A stretch of 64,000 nt of DNA from Tolypeutes matacus (taxonomy: Eukaryota; Chordata; Mammalia; Cingulata; Chlamyphoridae), in the NCBI GenBank assembly GCA_026826555.1, contig JAKSZT010033642.1, positions 186,001 to 250,000 on the forward strand. Reading direction: 5' to 3'. Positions within the stretch are counted from its first letter, which is position 1, and each line of letters begins with the position of its first letter. Shown in pieces: positions 1 through 12,179 of the stretch. The notes under the pieces were generated by a model. The model ran no database searches. It was not told the DNA's origin and saw nothing but the letters and a program-made list of their open reading frames with translations. The position numbers and the translations under genes were made by a program.

Positions 1-270
1 TTTTCCTTTTCCATCAGGTACATTTGATTTTTCTTTCTGTAGCAGGTTTTCATATTTCTTTAAACACAAGGCAGAGAATTTTCATATGAAAATGAAACCC
101 CTAGTTTTCATAGGCAAGGAATCTCTTAAGCTGGAAGTTCTGGGTGCCATTTCTAAATATTTTGGGGAAATAAAATGTTGGCAGCTTGAACTGTACTCAC
201 TGTGACCTACTCATGTTATTTCTGGAGATTTAAAGAACATGTTATCAACAATTAGATCATTTTGTGGTCT
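1..270. other. AT-rich sequence without recognised feature
   Basis: No ORF of note, RNA gene or repeat that recurs elsewhere in the window was seen here. Confidence 0.4.
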
Positions 271-468
271 TTGTGTGTGTGAGTCTCCCTGTGTAGTTTG
301 TTTCTGGATTTGATTGTGTGTGTGTTGGTGTCTGTGTGTGCATGTGTATCTGAATTTCTGTGTGTGTTTGTGTTTTGCTGTGTATGTCCATCTCTATGTG
401 TATGTTGTGGTTGTGTGTGTCTATTTATGTATATGTGCCTCTTTACATATGTGTCTGTGTGTACTTGT
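271..468. repeat. Degenerate TG-rich simple repeat
   Basis: About 200 bases almost entirely of T and G on the plus strand, with interspersed TGTG runs and occasional C or A. It is a decayed TG microsatellite. The open frames on both strands here are only consequences of the low complexity. Confidence 0.85.
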
Positions 469-611
469 TTCATTTATTTATTTTTAGCTAAGCCAATAAA
501 AAGAATTTATTTGGAAAATGGGGGAAAGAACTGAGCCTGTTGAGAAATGGGAGAGAAGTACAGAAATACACCCCAAGATTTGGTGTGGGCCCCTCTAGGC
601 AGAGAGAGCCT

Positions 612-683
612 TATTTTTACAGATACTTAGAGTACATAAATGATACATTAAAAACTATAGGGAATCCCAGTGGGTTCCGTGTA
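612..683 (-). repeat. L1 3' end fragment, antisense
   Basis: The stretch reads like the first bases of the antisense L1 3'UTR seen at 37510, 43200 and 59395 (a GATACTTAGA word, then an ACATAAATG word, then TATAGGGAAT). It stops after about 70 bases and abuts a segment of opposite polarity. Confidence 0.6.
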
Positions 684-846
684 ATATTTTGGGTGATCTA
701 AGCACCTCTTAAAATATATGTATATATATATATATATAAAAATAACATTTTTGTAAGCAAATACACATATATGCATATATATTTATATATCATTTTGCAA
801 ATGTTTGTATGTATTGTGAGAATTTTGATTTTTACCCATAATAAAA
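684..846 (+). repeat. L1 3'-terminal segment shared with 20877-21037
   Basis: This segment matches 20877-21037 at about 95% by eye, far better than other repeats in the window match one another. It begins with a sense-oriented L1 3' end (CTAAGCACCTCTTAAAA) and continues about 120 bp past the usual L1 end, through a TA microsatellite to an AATAAAA and A-rich tail. The shared extra sequence suggests two insertions from one source with a read-through 3' end. Confidence 0.65.
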
Positions 847-945
847 ATAAAATAAAATAAAATAAAATAAAATAAAATAAAAGCTAAAAAAACAAAACAA
901 AACAAAAACAAAAACCAAAACAAAAACAAACAAACAAACAAAAAC
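841..945. repeat. A-rich simple repeats (AAAAT)n and (AAAAC)n
   Basis: AAAAT units at about 841-885 pass into AAAAC-type units at about 886-945. It is probably the expanded poly(A) tail of the preceding L1 3' end. Confidence 0.85.
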
Positions 946-1785
946 TATAGGGGATTCTCAAATGCCCCACTCCCTACCCATCCCACACTTTCCCACATTA
1001 ACAACATCCTTCACTTGTTACAATAGATGAGCACAATTTGGAGCATTGCCCCTAAGTGTGGATTATAGTTTACATTATACTTTAAACTCTTTCCCATACA
1101 ATTTTGTAAGTTATGACAAAGTATATAATGGCCTGTATCTGTCATTGCAATGTCATTCAGGACAATTCCAATGTCCCTAAAATGGCCCCACATTACACCT
1201 ATTTTTCTCCCTTCCCTTCACTCAGAACCTCTCATGGCCATGACCTCCACATCAATGATAAAAGTTCTTCCATTGCTAGAATCACAATAAGTCTATAGTA
1301 GAATAACACTAAGTCAACTGTAGTCCATCGTTCATTCACCAATCCTGTGAATTGTGGGATAGTAATTCCCACTCTGCCTCTAATTGAGAGGTTCCTTAGA
1401 TCCCATGGGGCAGATGGATAGGACCATCTTCCTTGCAGATGTAGACTCTCTCTGTTCCTTGGGATGGTCATTGTCTATTATCATTTTCCTGTTAGTTGTC
1501 TGAGATGATTCAATTGAACTGGAGAATAGGTTTTGAAACTCTCTTGAGACTCAAGCCCAACTGACACATGGAAAGCCCAATGATTTAAGTCTTTTGAACA
1601 TAAACCTATCAACTCTAGTACTAACTGTAGGTTCAAATAGAAGGAGCAGAAGAGTCATGTATAGGGAAAGCCCAACTGAGTCCAACTCTGTAACACTGGG
1701 GAACATAAATTCCAAAGCATGGCACATTGACAGGGTGCCGAAATCCTGAGCTGTCAGCCCTGCCTATAGCATCGGGATGTCTCCT
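946..1785 (-). repeat. L1 3'UTR, antisense (first part of the 2.4-kb unit)
   Basis: The sequence follows the same order of words as the copies at 19165, 37515 and 59395: CCCACAC-type C-rich start, ATAATGGCCTGTATCTGTCATTGC, the GAGAGG...CCATGGGG block, and the ACTGACACATGGAAAGCCC block. Similarity fades near 1785. It is non-coding, and the short ORFs within it are incidental. Confidence 0.75.
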
Positions 1786-2036
1786 TCATATACAATCTGA
1801 GGAATAAAGAAATGATGAGAGCTCTGAAAAGATTCTTTAGAAGGGAAATCATCAAACTGTCATTTTTTCTTGGGCAAAAGAAGTACCTTTGATTACAGGG
1901 CTCAAAGCCTGAGAACAAGAAATTGTGATCCTCTGATCATTTCATGAAATATAACCTGTCCTAAATTCAGATATGATCTTAAATCTGATGAAGAAAATTT
2001 TAAATCATACATTGTACTACCATAGAGGTAATTGTC

Positions 2037-2670
2037 TTTTAAACTTTATTTTGAAAGAAGTTTTAGATTACAGGAAAGTTACAAAGAAAATATAGGGAAT
2101 TCAGAGGCTACTATTCACCTCTAGGGTGGGGTGGGATTTGGTATCCATTTCAGATTTGGTATCCATTTCACTTTTTAGTGCTTCCCCCTAAAAAGAAAAA
2201 AAATGATAAAGGAAATATGGTAAGATAATAACAATTGGGGAATTTGAGTAAAAGATAAAGAAGTTCTTTGCAATATTCTAAGAGTTGGAAATAATTTTAA
2301 AATAAAAAAATTTGCCAAAAACATTTAAAGCTTATTTAATAACTCATAAAAAATAAGAAAATATACTACACAACTTCTCTCTCTCATATTTTCCCCTATT
2401 AATAACATCTTTCATTAGTGTGGTAGATTTGTTACAATTGATAAACAAATATTGAAGCAGTGTTACTAACTATGGTCTACAGTTCACATCATGGTTTACA
2501 CTTTGCACTGTACAATTTTATAGGTTTTGACATAATGTAAAATGGCCTGGATCTGTCATTGCAATATCATAAGGAACAATTCCAATGTCCCCAAAATGCT
2601 CCATGTTTTTCATATTCTTCCCACTTCCTCCCCTCAGAAATTCTGGTCACCACTAAAAGTATTGTGCTGG
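2037..2670 (-). repeat. L1 3'UTR, antisense, second fragment
   Basis: It opens with the GAAAGAAGTTTTAGATTACA word typical of the start of antisense L1 3' ends in this window. From about 2390 it carries the CATTAGTGTGG, TTACACTTTG and AAAATGGCCTGGATCTGTCA words of the long unit. It is diverged and has several gaps. Confidence 0.65.
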
Positions 2671-3890
2671 ATGATTAACATGTACTCATTGAAGTAAGAA
2701 ATATTAGTAATCTTACACAATTAATACATACTTTGGGGTACAGGACTGAGTTGCACATTTTGCCTTATTCTATTTTACAAAATATGTGACTTTTTCCATT
2801 TCTTAAATCAAAACGTCTGCCTTCTGCACATTTTGCCCTATACTTTTCAGGATATATGAGTAAAAAATCTACATATTTACTAAGTCATCCAATGTGCTAT
2901 CTTCTTACTGTCAATTCACATTAAAAATAACTTTTAACCAAAAATATTACTCACACAAGAAAGTATATTATAAATATTCAGCTTGCTGAATTGTTACAGA
3001 ATGAATATTCTTGTAAAAGAACCTTAGAATTTCATTTGTCTGCTCTTTTCTAGACAACTTTCCCATTTTTGGAAAAGCATTCTAACTCTAAATTATAGGT
3101 TGATTTTGATTATTTGTTTAATTTATATAAATCAATTATAATTTATATATTATTTTTGTAGGCTTTTTCCTTGACTGTATCCATATTTTTGAAAATGGTT
3201 ATAGAAAAACCTTAGTCATTGATTCATGGTAATCCTCTGTGTTAATACATTTAAGTTAAATATCCCATTTTACTGTTGTTGAAAATTTGTTTAGATTCCA
3301 TTTGGCGATACTCAGCAATAACTTTCCTGCCAACTTCATAGTTTATGTCTTTTCTTAATGCATGTGTGTGATGGGAGATAGTGAGGATGCTGGCTCTTGA
3401 TGGCAAGATTATGATAAACACTTCAATGCCTGAAAGTTCCAGCAAATGAGGAAAGGAATCTGTATGACTCAAGGTTCTCAACAGAAACAGAACCAACATG
3501 TTTTAAGATTCAGAGCACTTGAAAGAGTGGAGTTTCCACTCAAGAAAGCCCAAAGAATAGAATATCAATCCACAGATAACACAACTTAAAATCTTATGGA
3601 GATTATTCTGGTGAGTTTCAGAATTGTGTCAGACATGGGGTTCCTGTTTTCTTCCCAATTTCTTCCTTCTGGTATTGAAATGTTTTATTAAAGCAAAATA
3701 TCTCTGCTTTATTTAGGAAGCAGAGAATCTGTTTCCTAGATTCCACAGTTTCACAGATGCAAAGGAATTTTCCCACAAGAGAGAGAGCACTACTATCTTG
3801 TTTTGTGAAATTTGGGGGATATTGTGATTGGGTGAATGTGTTTTTCATGAAGGAAAAACATATCTTTTGGGGGGTTCAGAGGGCAAACTT
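2671..3890. other. AT-rich interval, nothing recognised
   Basis: No repeat found elsewhere in the window and no convincing exon. Minus-strand frames of 76-82 codons at 3251-3499 and 3618-3848 have no recognisable family features. Confidence 0.35.
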
Positions 3891-3894
3891 TGTG

Positions 3895-4290
3895 AGACCA
3901 AATTATGTACATCCTCTAAAGATACGTACTTAAATTCACTTGTAAATAGGACCTTTTGAAAATATATTACCAGTTAGTGCATGGGTTGATTTGAGTAGAT
4001 CTTTCTAAAATCCTATTTGGATAAGTCCCAGCAGACTCAGTATGATCTTTTTTTCATATTAGAGGAGACATGACAAAAAGCCAGAATTCAGAGGAACACA
4101 CAGAAGGAGGAAATCAATGACATCACCATGTGATAGAGAATTGCCACAAGGAAAGCTACAGCAGCCAAAAGAAAAATGGCCTCTCCCACTCCTTGATTTG
4201 GGATGTTAGGCCATAAACTCATAAATTCTTGATGTTTAAACCATCCCAGTGTGTGCTCTTTGTCATAGCAGCCTGGAAAACTAAGACATA
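3895..4290 (+). repeat. Possible old MaLR-type LTR remnant
   Basis: The right end (TCATAGCAGCCTGGAAAACTAAGACA) resembles the 3' end of old mammalian MaLR LTRs, which close with a CAGCA...AAACTAA motif. The body is too diverged to align by eye. Confidence 0.35.
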
Positions 4291-6150
4291 ATCCATGGCA
4301 TTGAATTTGTGAATGAGCTAAGCACAGAAAAGGAGTGGAAATAGAAAGGAATGTCATGAATGAAGAGACCCCACCCAGAACTGGAGAAGTAAATGGCAGA
4401 AGATTTTAGTAATGGACTACTCCCTTCTGTGCCTTGCTCTGTTTTCTGGAACTTACCTGTCACCAAAGTCTTCCCTATCTCCGTAGGTCTAAGCTAGTGT
4501 TTCTTATGCTTTCTTCTATTATTGCCCCATAAGGAGACTTTTTAGATATTTTAAGCAATCAACTTCTTCTACACATGTGATATTTTAATACCACAGATAG
4601 AAGTGCAATTACTGTGACCCATTATATTGTTATCAACGATTGTAATGTCTGAGAATTATTGTTCACTCTCAAAACCTCTTATTTCTTTTAAAGTCCCTTG
4701 CCACTGATCAATTCTGGCCTTATTTACTCCTGGGTCCATTAGAAGACTGGCTTCTAAGCCTCACTGTGCAAAGAAATCACCCATAAATCCTGTAAAATGC
4801 AGATTTCAATAAAGCAGATGTGGGACTGTGTCCTAGAGTCTGCATTCCTCTTGAAGTCCCTTGTTAGGCTGATGCTGCTGGTTCATGGTGACACATCAGG
4901 GTTGGTGGTGGGCTTTGTTTCCATCACATCCATAGAATAATGGAGGGATACTTGTCCTGGTGGTACTGTGATAACTTGTGAACAAATACATTAGTCTTAG
5001 GGTGATGTTCAGCAGGTAAAATGGCCCTACCCCATTATCCATCACACACATGAGCTTTATCTGTATAAAGATAATGATCTTGGTGGAAATGGATGTTTGT
5101 CACAGCTTGGATTCCTGATTGCCCCCATTTATATATTGTCTTCTAGATGAAGAAGTTTTCCCATGCTAATTGTCCTTATGTATGCCTATAAACATATTCC
5201 AGTTCAGTTTCTGCTACAATATGGCAGAGTTTTGTATGTTTGCTCTCCTCTGTTCATCTACAACCTTCTTATGACATTTTTCATCTGCAGTATTTATCCA
5301 AAAATAAAGTACAATATCACTGGTATGATTATTACAAAATAACATGGATTCAAACCATTTTTATCCTCATGCAGCTCTTTTATTAATTTGCCATTTTAAA
5401 AATCTGAAATGTATCAGAACAGTGCATTTAGTGTATCTAGTTAAGGTTGACATTCAACTGCATGTAAAGGGTGAATAAAAATAAATGCTAAAATTTTGGG
5501 GGATTAATTATCCACCCCTCACAGGTCTAAGATTAAGAAGTCCAGGGTTGTTGTGGTAACTCAATGATATTGTTAAAAATTACATCGTCTTTCAGTTTAT
5601 TCAACGTGCTTTTTCCATCCTCACAGTCAACAGACTAGTTAGTGCACTTCCAGACACTTAATCCACTTCCTATTGAGAAAGACAGGGAAGAGATTGAGAA
5701 GTGCTGGATGGCTCTTTTTCAAAATTCCCTTTTGTCAAGTATAACATCTATATGGAAAATGTCATATCATAAGCTCAATAAATTATAAAAAAAAAAAAGA
5801 ATTTATTCCATGTAACCAGAATCCAAACCAAAAAACAAAACAAAACATGGCCAGCCAGTGAGGATCTCTCTGATCAATTACGGTCATCTATTCCACACTT
5901 AGGCAAACCAGGATTCAGTATAACACCGACCCTTAGGCAAACCAGGATTCAGAACATTAACACCAGAGGTTATATTTGTGTTTCTGAACTTCATATAAAT
6001 GGAATCTTACAATGTATATTCTTATTTGTTTGGCTTATTTGCTGAACATTATATTTGTAATTCTGTCTTTTTTTTTCTGTTTTTAAAATGAAAACTATAA
6101 ATGTTTTCCTAATAACTCATATAACAGACTGCAGATTACATAGCTCATCC
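4291..6150. other. Interval without recognised gene
   Basis: AT-rich sequence with no ORF beyond short incidental frames. A short direct repeat sits at about 5898-5953, where TTAGGCAAACCAGGATTCAG occurs twice. An A-run lies at 5788-5799. Confidence 0.35.
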
Positions 6151-6154
6151 AAAA

Positions 6155-6635
6155 ATGTTGCAGATGATTTGGTTTGCAGCATAATGTCCTTCTAATGATG
6201 CCCATGTACTAATCCCTGGAGCCTAAGAATATGTGATCATACACGACATAGATGAACTAAGTTATCAGATGGTGCTAATGTAATCAGCTGAGTATTAGAT
6301 TGGGAGATTATTCTGGATTATTAGAGGAAGCAGAAAATGAGAATAAGAGTGACAACATATGAGGAGGCTCAGTGGTAGTTGCTGGTTTTGAAGATGGCAG
6401 AGGGTCATGAACCATGAAACGCTGGCTGCCTTTAAGAAGCTGGAAAACTCAGGAAAAAATAGATCCTTGGTTGGAGCTTCCAGAAAAGAACACAGCCCTG
6501 CAAACACCAAGATTTTTTGCAAGGTGAAGATGTTTTTGGAATTTTAACCTCTAAGACTGAAAGGTAACAAGTTTGTGTTGTTTTAGCTGCTAAGTTTGTG
6601 CTAATTCATTACATCAATAATAGGAACATGGTAAC
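6155..6635 (+). repeat. MLT1-like LTR (old mammalian MaLR)
   Basis: The order of motifs is that of a mammal-wide MaLR LTR: a GATTGGGAGATTATTCTGGATTAT block, a CTGGTTTTGAAGATGG block, AGAAGCTGGAAAACTCAGG, an ACAGCCCTGC block, and the 3' region GTGTTGTTTTAGC-TGCTAAGTTTGTG. Known from family memory. The element is old and solo. Confidence 0.7.
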
Positions 6636-7099
6636 CCCTTGGTTATTTGCTGTGAGTTTGATGATTAAGCTAAATATATTGTCACTCCCACAAAATTAGT
6701 GTTCACCTGTTAACAAAAAGCCCAGATATAGGCAAATTAACCATATTTTCCACAAACTATACTTTGGGATGATGATTTAAAAAAATAGTAAAGAAGAAAT
6801 ATTTGCCAACTCATTACTAAAATGTGTGATGTTGATCAAAACATTGAGAAATTGCCTTAAGTCTAAATAGATATATCAAATTACCAGAATAATTAAAAAT
6901 AAACCCTGTAAAATAAAAACAATTAAATTACAAAAGTGATATCAAAATCAATGAGTAAAAGAAAAATTAAAAAATAGATAGTGATTGCAAAATTGATAAT
7001 TTGTTGGAAGGAAATAAAATTAAATTCGTATTTTACCATCTGTTGCCATAAATAAAAATTGGAGGAAAGACTAAAAATAACATAATACGTCTAGAGGAA
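6636..7099. other. AT-rich interval
   Basis: No gene and no clear repeat boundary is visible. It may be diverged L1 because L1 3' ends follow. Confidence 0.3.
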
Positions 7100-7505
7100 A
7101 GTATAGATTAACTCTCATAGCATACAGTGAGATTTAAAAAAGAAGGATGAAACTGAGCACATAAATGATGGAATCAAGCCCATGAAGACCGGAATGTAAA
7201 AACATTATAAAGTAAATAATCAACAAATGAAAAACTAAGGAAAATATTCAGAACATATTCGATATTTTAAAATATAACAATTCAGATGTAAATAAAAGTA
7301 AAAAAGAATATGCCTAATGTAAAATATGAATTATAGTTAATAGTACAGCTTTAATATTCTTTACTCAACTGTAACAAATGTACACAGTAAATCGTGTCAA
7401 CAATAGGATGGTTCATGAGAGTGCTTTATTTTTTACATGACATTTCTGTAAACCTACAACTCTGTGAGTTAAAAAAATCAAAAAGTTGTAAATAAGAATA
7501 AAACA
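7100..7505 (+). repeat. L1 3' end, sense
   Basis: It contains the common L1 3'UTR words CAACTGTAACAAATGTAC and TTTCTGTAAACCTACAACTC and runs into an A-rich end. It is heavily diverged. Confidence 0.55.
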
Positions 7506-7519
7506 TACTAAAAAAGCTA

Positions 7520-7735
7520 AAGAATCAAAGGATGTGAATCAATGAGACAACAAAAATACAAATAATTTATAATTGTGAAAATATGCTCAACTTCACTAAT
7601 AATCAATGGAAGTGAAATTAAAATATACAAGAAATCTAATTTCTCAATAATTACTTTGGCAAATAACTTACAAATACCCATAGTTAGAGAGGATATGTTA
7701 AAATATGAAAAAATGTGAATTACCAATGAAAAGTG
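7520..7735 (+). repeat. L1 ORF2 3' fragment, sense (tentative)
   Basis: GAAAATATGCTCAACTTCACTAATAATCAATGG resembles the C-terminal ORF2 region found more clearly at 8980-9040 and about 29930-29960. It is too decayed to translate. Confidence 0.4.
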
Positions 7736-8619
7736 ACTTGTCCAATAAGGAACTTATTCTTATGTTAGATTTGTTTTGGGTCTGCATACACCAAAGACAA
7801 AACATTCCTTGTATGGGAAACATCTTCCCAGATGAAGGAGTTTAATTCAAAAGAAGTCCTGAGCTCTTTGAGGTTTAACTATTATTATTACTATAATTTT
7901 CTCCTGGGGTGAATACAACGTGATTCCTAAGGGAGTGTCCTCACTTTAGATAGTCTGGCTTTGAACCCTACTTCTGCCTCTTCACTACCTCTATAACTTT
8001 TGAGGTAGTTACCTAATTTCTGTAACTCCTTCCTTCCACATGGGTAACAAAGGAAAAATGATAATAATCACATAAAAGAATTACAAAATTTAAATGAGAT
8101 AATATGTATAATAAGCTTAAACAGTATTAACAATATGATGTGCTGTCTTTTCCAGTCATTGATTTTGAACTTCTTTTCCAGGAGACAGGCTTTCACAAAT
8201 TCAAAAAATTTGTATTTTTCAAGTCCAGACTCTACTGTGTGCTTACCCATCCACTGACCTTTTTGTCCTTCTACTAAACAAATATTATCTCAGCATAAAC
8301 TCCATAACAAGATTGTTAATAGACTTTGGGTTACATTATATGGTGTCCAAATAAATAAATATTGAGATGAGTAGGAAAATGCAGTAAATTAGATGTGTCT
8401 CAAGAAAAGTGACCCAGATGAAGAGGGGGAAATCTTTGAATTGATTTCATTCTCATATTGTCAGAATGCATCTTTGTAAATGAGTTCCCAGTGCAACATT
8501 GTCAAAATAGGTGTACATCCCATCAGTTCAGAGGATAAATATAAAATGCATAAAAGGAAATTTATTTACTTAGTTTGAATGTAGATAAAAAGGGAAATTT
8601 TAGTTTATATATATGTTAT
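7736..8619. other. AT-rich interval, nothing recognised
   Basis: No ORF, repeat or RNA gene could be supported in this stretch. Confidence 0.3.
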
Positions 8620-8850
8620 TAGAATAAAAATAAATAAATAGATAAACATAGGATAGTACAAAACATGAATGGAATCCTAATGTAATCATGGACTACAGGA
8701 AATAATGCTATTATAAATCAACTGTAAAAAATGTATCACCTTAATGCAAGGTGTTACTAATAAAGCCAGTATATGTGAACTCTTTATTTTCTGCATGATT
8801 TCCTATAAACCTACAACTTCTCAAATAAAAAAATAAAAAAACAGACAACC
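8620..8850 (+). repeat. L1 3' end, sense
   Basis: It carries the L1 3'UTR sequence AATCAACTGTAAAAAATGTA, the CTTAATGCAAGGTGTTA word and CCTATAAACCTACAACTTCTC, then an AAATAAAAAAATAAAAA tail. Confidence 0.65.
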
Positions 8851-8854
8851 TACA

Positions 8855-9394
8855 TAATGGAATAAAATATTTGGAATCCATATAACTGGTAAGAGTTTAA
8901 TATCCAGATTAACAACAAAAGAGAAGCAATACAGTTTAAAAATGGACAAAGGACTCAAACATTACTCCAGAGAAGATAGACAAATGGCCAATAAGCACAT
9001 GAAAATATGTTCAACATTATTAGTCACTAGGAATTAAGTACAGATACATGCTAGAAAGTTGATGAAATTTAGGTACATTATGCTAAATGAAAGAAGCTAG
9101 GTACAAAGGGTCAAATATTATATTATTCTGTTTCTATGACATGTCCAGAATCAATAAATCCATGGAGACAAAGTGCAAATTGGTGGTTGTCACGGTCTGG
9201 GGAGAGGAGGGAATGAAAAGTGCATGCTTAATGTGTCTGGGGTTGCCTTTTAAGATGATGAAAATGTTTTGGAAATAGAGGTGGTGGTTGCAACATTTTG
9301 TGAGTATACTAAATGCTACTGAATCGTTCATTTTAAAATAGTTACTTTTATGTTCTATGAATTTCACCTCAATAAAATTGCTTGGGGAAAAAAA
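8855..9394 (+). pseudogene. L1 ORF2 C-terminus and 3'UTR, truncated
   Basis: The left part reads as the last stretch of L1 ORF2 (words for TTTAAAAATGGACAAAGGACTC and AAGCACATGAAAATATG). The right part is the L1 3'UTR (GGTGGTTGTCACGGTCTGGGG, GATGAAAATGTTTTGGAAATAG, TTCACCTCAATAAAATTG) followed by a short A-run. It is 5'-truncated and frame-broken, with no enzymatic domain left. Confidence 0.7.
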
Positions 9395-9595
9395 GGAATG
9401 AAGATCTGATGCATGCTCCTACATGTATAAACCTTGAAGACATAATGCTGAGTGTAATAGTACAAATACAAAAGAGAAATGTATGACCCTGCTCATGTGA
9501 AATTCTTAGAGGAAGCAAATTCAGAGATAAAAATAGTAGATTACAGTTTACCAAGAGACTGAGGCAAGGGAAACGGAAAATTATTGCTTAAAAAA
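9395..9595 (+). repeat. Second L1 3'UTR fragment, sense
   Basis: Words such as CTACATGTATAAACCTTGAAGACATAATGCTGAGTG match the region just after L1 ORF2. It directly abuts the previous L1 end, so the two are separate insertions or a local rearrangement. Confidence 0.6.
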
Positions 9596-9599
9596 TTCA

Positions 9600-10367
9600 G
9601 ACTTCTGAGAGGATTTTGGGGAGATGGTGACTACCAAGTGGGGCTGAATGCTCTCACAAAATCAATAGAGAAAGAGTCAAAAGTTGGCTGACAGTCCTGC
9701 TTTAAGGGTCAGCAGCAGTCCAGGAAAGTGCTACACAACTCACAGGAGGCTAAGAGACAGAGAGACAAAGATGCCAAAAAAGAAAAACATGAGTTACCAT
9801 GCCTCCATGTCAGCCAGGAAGGGTTCCCCACACCCACTCCCAGCATTTTAAGCTGGAGTAAAACCCCTGGCTCACTGTAGCCAACTGAGAGTGAAACAGA
9901 CATCTTCTTCCCTGTTGGCTGTTTTAAAGGAAAAAGGAAGGGAGGTCAGAGTGCTTTTCTTCAGTGAATTCAGCCATCAGAACCCACTTTGAATCTCCAA
10001 TCTTGAGATTCAACACAGGAACACAGGAAAGTTGACACTGAAATCCTTTAGGGAAAGGTGTGCTGACTACCACAAGTTGCAAGCTGGTCTGCAAACTGCA
10101 TGGGCAAAAACTGTTCACACTTTCTGTATCCAACCCCTGGGATAAAACCTGCACCCCACTAGTGAGTCCTTGGCCTGATTTTGAAAACTTAAGCTGGGTA
10201 ATTTTAAAGACTGAGAATAAGTTGAAACAAATATCAAAGAAGAGCTGTGGGGTAAAAAATAGAAATGGGCAAGAGAGAGAAATTAGTCATCAGAGTAAAT
10301 ACACCAACATATTCAGATGCTTAGACATCAGCAATAAATTACAAGCCATACTTAGAAACAGGAAGAA
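9600..10367 (+). repeat. L1 5'UTR, sense
   Basis: This GC-richer block (GAGATGGTGACTACC opening) precedes an L1 ORF1 beginning at 10368, so by position and composition it is an L1 5'UTR. It does not show the tandem units seen at 24600-25490. The predicted 119-residue frame at 10060-10419 overlaps ORF1 in another frame and is not taken as a gene. Confidence 0.6.
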
Positions 10368-11250
10368 ATGGCTCAGACAAAAGAACAAACAAAACATCCT
10401 GAAGAGATACAGGATTTAATGCAATTAATCAATGATAATCATATAGCTCTCCTAAATCACTTCAAAGAATTTAAAGAAAATATAAGTAAAGAAATAAAAG
10501 ATATTAAGAAGACACTGATTAAGCATAAAGTACAATTCTGTAAGTCTGCAAAGAAGAATAACAGGCTTTATGGGAAAGAAAGACAAGATGAGATTAAAAA
10601 TACATTAGAGGCACATAAGAGCAGATTTGAATAGCTTGAAAACAGATTTAGTGATTTCGAAGACAGAACATCTGAACTGGAAAAGACAGGAGAAAAGGAA
10701 GATAACAGAATGGAAAAAAATGGAATGGAGTCTCAGAGAATTGAATGACAATGCAAAATGCACATGCATTAGCATTATTGGTGTCCCAGAAGGGGAAGAG
10801 AATGGAAAAGAGTCAGAAAGAATACTTGAGAAAATAATGACCAAAAACTTCCCAACCCTTATGAAGGGCATAAATGTCAACATCCAAGAAGGACAACAAA
10901 ACTCAAACAGAAAATATTCTAATACCTACTCTTTAGAATGATAAATGTCAGAGATAAAGAGAGGATTCTTAAAGCAAGAGAAAAGCAAACATTACATACA
11001 ATGGAAATTTGATAAGATTAAGTGCTGACCTCTCATCAGAAACACATAGGAGAGAAGAAAGTGGTCTGATATATTTAAGGTACTGAAAGAAAAAAACTGC
11101 CAGTGAAGAATTCTGTATCTGGCAAAGATGTACTTCAAAAATGAGAGTGAGTTCAAAGTATTCACAGACAAAAATAAACTGATAGAATATGTTACCAAAA
11201 GACCAGATTTACAAAAGATACTAAAGGGGTTGCTTGCAGCCTGAAAGTAT
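10368..11250 (+). pseudogene. L1 ORF1 pseudogene (RNA-binding chaperone)
   Basis: ORF1p coats L1 RNA as a coiled-coil trimer. The first 89 codons (10368-10634) are rich in K, E and I and look like the coiled coil. A frame change follows at about 10627, where ILEKIMTKNFPTL is the expected linker into the RNA-recognition domain. The C-terminal domain words (AAGATTAAGTGCTGACCTCTCATC, at about 11018) appear after further breaks. The ATG at 10368 was chosen because it opens the coiled coil directly after the 5'UTR. Frameshifts and stops make it non-functional. Confidence 0.75.
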
Positions 11251-11399
11251 AAAACAAGGGTAAGATATTTGGAGAAGAGTTTAGAAATGAAGATGGTTGG
11301 GAAGGGTAAATTAAAGGATAAGAAGACAGACAATAGAACAATATGACAACAGAGAGCTGACAGACAACGTGGATGAAGTAATTTGAAGTTTTCAGGTAG

Positions 11400-12178
11400 T
11401 CCTTCACATCTATCCATTGAACCCTGAAATATGGAAAGAAGATCTTTATTGGGTAAGAACACTCCAGGAGCAGCAGAAAGTGACACAGAGGATTAAAAAG
11501 AGTGAATTATCAGCAGAACTAACAGATTTCTCACCAAAGTACATTCCTGACTATAACTTTGAAAATTATGAGATTGTTGCTGTTTCTGCAGATATTGCTG
11601 AGAAACAAAAGACTGCTCCACCAAATAAAACAATGATTATTGTGTCTGCTTCTGGGTCTGTAGAGACTGTAACTGAGAAGAAAGATGGTGCTCTAACACA
11701 AAATGGCTCTATTGTTATCAAAGCCCGATGAAGGAAAATGCATAGAGTGAATTATTTGAATCTGTCTTTTTTGATTATCATTTAAATTTTAGATATAGGG
11801 ACATTTTTTCCTGGAGAAACAGGGCAAAACAACTGTTTGTAAGATACATTTTTCAGATTAAGCATATAAATCTAAATGGTAGCATTATTGTATAAGATTT
11901 GGACTATGCTTCGATAAGTTAAGGTTTATACTTAAGATTAAAATTCTTAGCTAAATGTTTTTGATGTATAAATTTAATTTAATCCAAATAGATGGATGGA
12001 TACATTTTAAAGACACAACTTGAAAAGAAAATTCTTAAATAGTAAATAACTTGGTCAGTGTTATTAAAATGTTGACTCATTGATATTTGTTTTATGATAA
12101 AAGAAATAAGTGATTGCTTTCTCAACTAGAAGTATAGTGTTATTACCATTTTTTTCTGTTTTTCTTGCTTCTGTAGAG
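11400..12178 (+). pseudogene. Non-L1 insert with unidentified ORF; possible retrocopy or exon
   Basis: A continuous frame of 104 codons runs 11417-11731 and ends in TGA. Its second half (SAELTDFSPKYIPDYNFENY near the middle, NGSIVIKAR at the end) has a balanced, non-repetitive composition and is not L1. I do not recognise the family. About 440 bp of AT-rich sequence follows the stop and would suit a 3'UTR, but no poly(A) tail is visible where L1 sequence resumes at about 12180. L1 ORF1 C-terminal sequence occurs on both sides, but as two different copies. It could be a processed pseudogene lacking its tail, an internal exon plus flank, or chance. Confidence 0.45.
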
Positions 12179-12179
12179 T

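Noticed and set aside
252..534. Cys/Val-rich and His/Thr-rich ORFs on the two strands
   Set aside because: Both are translations of a TG-rich simple repeat.
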